This document shows positions 62,200 to 64,000 of a stretch of 64,000 bases of DNA, piece after piece. Within the stretch, counting starts at the first letter, position 1, and each line of letters starts with the position of its first letter. Both the position numbers and the translations under genes were made by a program. The notes under the pieces are model-generated. The model did no database searches and was not told the DNA's origin. It saw only the letters and a program-made list of their open reading frames with translations. The stretch is from positions 1,488,001 through 1,552,000 of the forward strand of contig OZ245364.1 of the NCBI GenBank assembly GCA_965226545.1. Direction: 5' to 3'. The stretch is from JAHRAW01 sp965226545 (lineage in GTDB: Bacteria; Pseudomonadota; Gammaproteobacteria; Arenicellales; Poriferihabitantaceae).

Positions 62200-63099
62200 A
62201 TGCGGCGGGGCGTGGCGATGGACGGTTGACGACTGTTTGACCGTCGCCTGTCCGCCGGTTTACCCTCGGCGTTTGACGGTTGTTCGAGCGTCGTTTGAGC
62301 GTCGTTTGCGCACGGCGTAATCACGGTTTAACCTGCCAAGTCACTCGTCGAATAACTTGTCAAGTGACTCGACAAATAACGTTGCAAGTGACGTTGTTTG
62401 CGCGGATGATAAAAGAATCCTTGCGCGCCGATTTCCCCACGGTTGCACACGCTTTAATCCGATTGACCTCACGATTGATTGACGCTTGACTGGACGCTGT
62501 GGCGTCGGCGGTGTTGTTTTGCCGCGCAATAATAACTTCGCATAAGATATATTATGTAAAATAGCGAATCGGCGTGAAGGGTTGGGTTGGCGATGTTGTT
62601 GGCGGTTTGGCGTCGTCAAATGCGCGTTGCCACAAGCGATTGTCGAGTCGCAATGCCCTTTTGTGTTTGGCGGTGCGCGGTTGGCGATCCGATTTGTATT
62701 GCGGTTGGTTGCGGCATTAATACGGGGCGACATTGACACGGGGACACGGGAAACGCGCCGCCGGCTTGGGCGGATGAATGGACGCGCGCGGTTTGGACGG
62801 GCGATGATGTGGCGCAGTGTTGTTGTTGGCGGCAGTACTGACGAGATACGGACGCTGTGCGGGCAAAATCTACGGCAAATCTACGGACAAAAAGCGGGCG
62901 TGTGTGCCGGTTTTCAGCGGCAGTGATGGTGGCGATGGTGGTGACAGCATTGTCGCAAGCGTCGCCAAGCGAAAGGATTATCCAAAACCCCGCCCTTTTC
63001 TTTTGCCAAAATCCCTTTTACCGCAATTGATTTACCCGCAAAAACTCGAAATTACTTCAACTTGATTTTGTGCCAACGGCGCGCGATTTGTGGGTTGCA
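62200..63099. other. Gene-free region between CDF gene and phoU
   Basis: About 900 bp with no supported gene. GAGCGTCGTTTGAGCGTCG (62285-62305) and CAAGTGACTCGACAAATAACG-type repeats (62335-62395) make up part of it. An A/T-rich island at 62520-62570 contains ATAAGATATATTATG. Open frames here lack family features or ribosome sites. Confidence 0.4.
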
Positions 63100-63240
63100 T
63101 CGTTGCCGGCTCGGACAACACCGTCGTCCCCGACTTTGCCGACTCCGACAACATTGCCGCCGTCGTCTCCGACTTTGCCGACTCCGACAACATTGCCGCC
63201 GTCGTCCCCGACTTTGCCGCCAGCGTCCACCGTCGCCAAT
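63100..63240. repeat. 39-bp repeat array beside phoU (inverted orientation)
   Basis: Two perfect 39-bp copies (each from GACTTTGCCGACTCCGACAA) and partial copies on either side. On the minus strand the unit reads AATGTTGTCGGAGTCGGCAAAG, the same wording and the same length as the array at 58365-58445, which lies in the opposite orientation. It lies just after the phoU stop. Confidence 0.85.
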
Positions 63241-63287
63241 TCACCCACCCCGCCACCGCACCAAAACCCGCCACAATCCGCCCCGCC

Positions 63288-64000
63288 CTACCCGTCCTCA
63301 TTAATCCGCTGCAATATGCCGTCAATATCCTCATGCCGCACATCCACCCCGTGTTTGATGAAAACCAAATGCCCGGCGATGTTTTTGGCGTGGTTGCCGA
63401 ATCGTTCCAAGGCGCGGATGGCGAGGACGGTGGCGATGTACGGCTCGGCGTTGTCGGCGGCGGTTTCGGTGTCGAGGTTGCGCAGATGGCGGAATGACGC
63501 TTGTACGCGGTCGTCCAATTGCCGTTCTTTTTGCAGCACCGCCAACGCCTCGTCCAAATTCAATTGGTCGAACGCCTGCATCACCGCCACCAACATCATC
63601 GCCACATATTCGGCGAGCGCGTGTAAATCGCCGAGGATTGCATCGTCCGGCGCGCGGTCGCCGTCGGCGTAGAAGCGAATCGTTAAGCCGGCGATTTTGC
63701 GCGCCTCGTCGCCGGCGCGTTCGAGTTCGGCGACGATTTTGCTGACCGCAATAATCTTGCGCAAATCAGTCGCCATCGGTTGACGCAACGCAATGATGCG
63801 CACAATTTCATCATCGGCTTGCACATCCAAATCGTTGAGCGTCTTGTCGTTGTCGATAACGGCGCGCGCGCGGTCGCTGTCGTGCTGCGCGAGCGTGGCT
63901 TGCGCATCGCGCAATTGCGCCACCGCCACCCGCCCCATCCGCATCACCAACGCATGCAGGTGTGCAAGTTCATTATCGAATCTCGAAAAAATATGCGCGT
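63288..64000 (-). CDS. phoU: Phosphate signalling protein PhoU (5' end outside window)
   Basis: Negative regulator of the Pho response and of Pst phosphate uptake. The frame runs to the window edge; it includes the family N-terminal phrase FSRFDNELAHLHALVMRMG and both three-helix repeats with their metal-binding E/D motifs (AGDEARKIAG and ERFGNHAKNIAGHL). About 237 residues are visible, so only a few N-terminal residues are missing. The start lies beyond 64000, so pstSCAB cannot be seen. Confidence 0.93.
   Translation of the reverse strand, partial: AHIFSRFDNELAHLHALVMRMGRVAVAQLRDAQATLAQHDSDRARAVIDNDKTLNDLDVQADDEIVRIIALRQPMATDLRKIIAVSKIVAELERAGDEARKIAGLTIRFYADGDRAPDDAILGDLHALAEYVAMMLVAVMQAFDQLNLDEALAVLQKERQLDDRVQASFRHLRNLDTETAADNAEPYIATVLAIRALERFGNHAKNIAGHLVFIKHGVDVRHEDIDGILQRINEDG

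Noticed and set aside
62341..62926. Frames of 114-132 codons after the CDF gene
   Set aside because: No family features, no ribosome site, and Arg-rich composition typical of spurious frames.
63085..63240. CRISPR-like appearance of regularly spaced repeats beside phoU and at 58365
   Set aside because: The 39-bp units abut directly without unique spacers, and there are no cas genes, so these are tandem repeats.
1..64000. tRNA, rRNA, insertion sequences, phage attachment sites, replication origin
   Set aside because: I looked for T-loop motifs, transposase-like frames and DnaA-box clusters and saw none that could be supported by eye.

Overview
The window looks like a chromosomal segment of a free-living or host-associated gammaproteobacterium. 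Gene orders are the main evidence: 4.5S RNA-dnaX-ybaB-recR; truA-trpF-accD-folC-SPOR-cvpA-purF; mreBCD-mrdA-rodA-mltB-rlpA-dacA-lipB; murU/lptD-surA; ubiK-comM. Outer-membrane assembly genes (lptD, surA, lpxH, an autotransporter) show a Gram-negative cell. Genus and lifestyle cannot be read from the sequence.

Layout. 1-3231: SRP RNA, dnaX, ybaB, recR. 3412-9449: a five-gene peptide-type ABC importer. 9572-17276: truA, trpF, accD, folC, a SPOR protein, cvpA, purF. 17485-24548 (minus strand): GDP-mannose synthesis (manC), a Dol-P-Man-synthase-like GT2/GtrA fusion and two TMTC-like membrane glycosyltransferases with TPRs, which together look like a protein O-mannosylation locus. 24656-26098 (minus): lpxH, a 65-residue membrane protein and three tandem copies of a tiny one-helix membrane protein. 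26349-27941: cysS. 28535-38471: cell-shape and peptidoglycan operon ending in lipB. 38565-40934 (minus): autotransporter with a structured leader. 41703-45540: accessory defence segment with a restriction-modification pair, a DarT1/NADAR toxin-antitoxin pair and a small secreted protein. 45591-52572: murU, lptD, surA, ubiK, comM. 53654-55246: glpK. 55610-60258 (minus): Coq4-like protein, flavodoxin-like protein, and a cluster built around a ferric-reductase/Rieske protein. 60524-62199: hotdog thioesterase and a CDF metal transporter. 63288-end (minus): phoU, cut by the window edge.

The most unusual feature runs through the whole window. A degenerate 3-periodic repeat, clearest as a 39-bp (13-codon) unit beginning AAYGTTGTC and containing GTCGGCAAAGTCG, forms intergenic arrays (52573-53515, 58127-58550, 63100-63240; a related array at 22163-22673). 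Similar sequence also sits in frame as low-complexity inserts or tails in essential proteins (FolC, CysS, MreC, LptD, MltB; different short motifs in AccD, DnaX, the SPOR protein and an ABC ATPase). Many other spacers are built from short TTAAC-type repeats. This suggests a genome with pervasive short-repeat expansion, tolerated in protein linkers and tails. Only one non-coding RNA gene was recognised and no tRNA, rRNA, CRISPR or insertion sequence.
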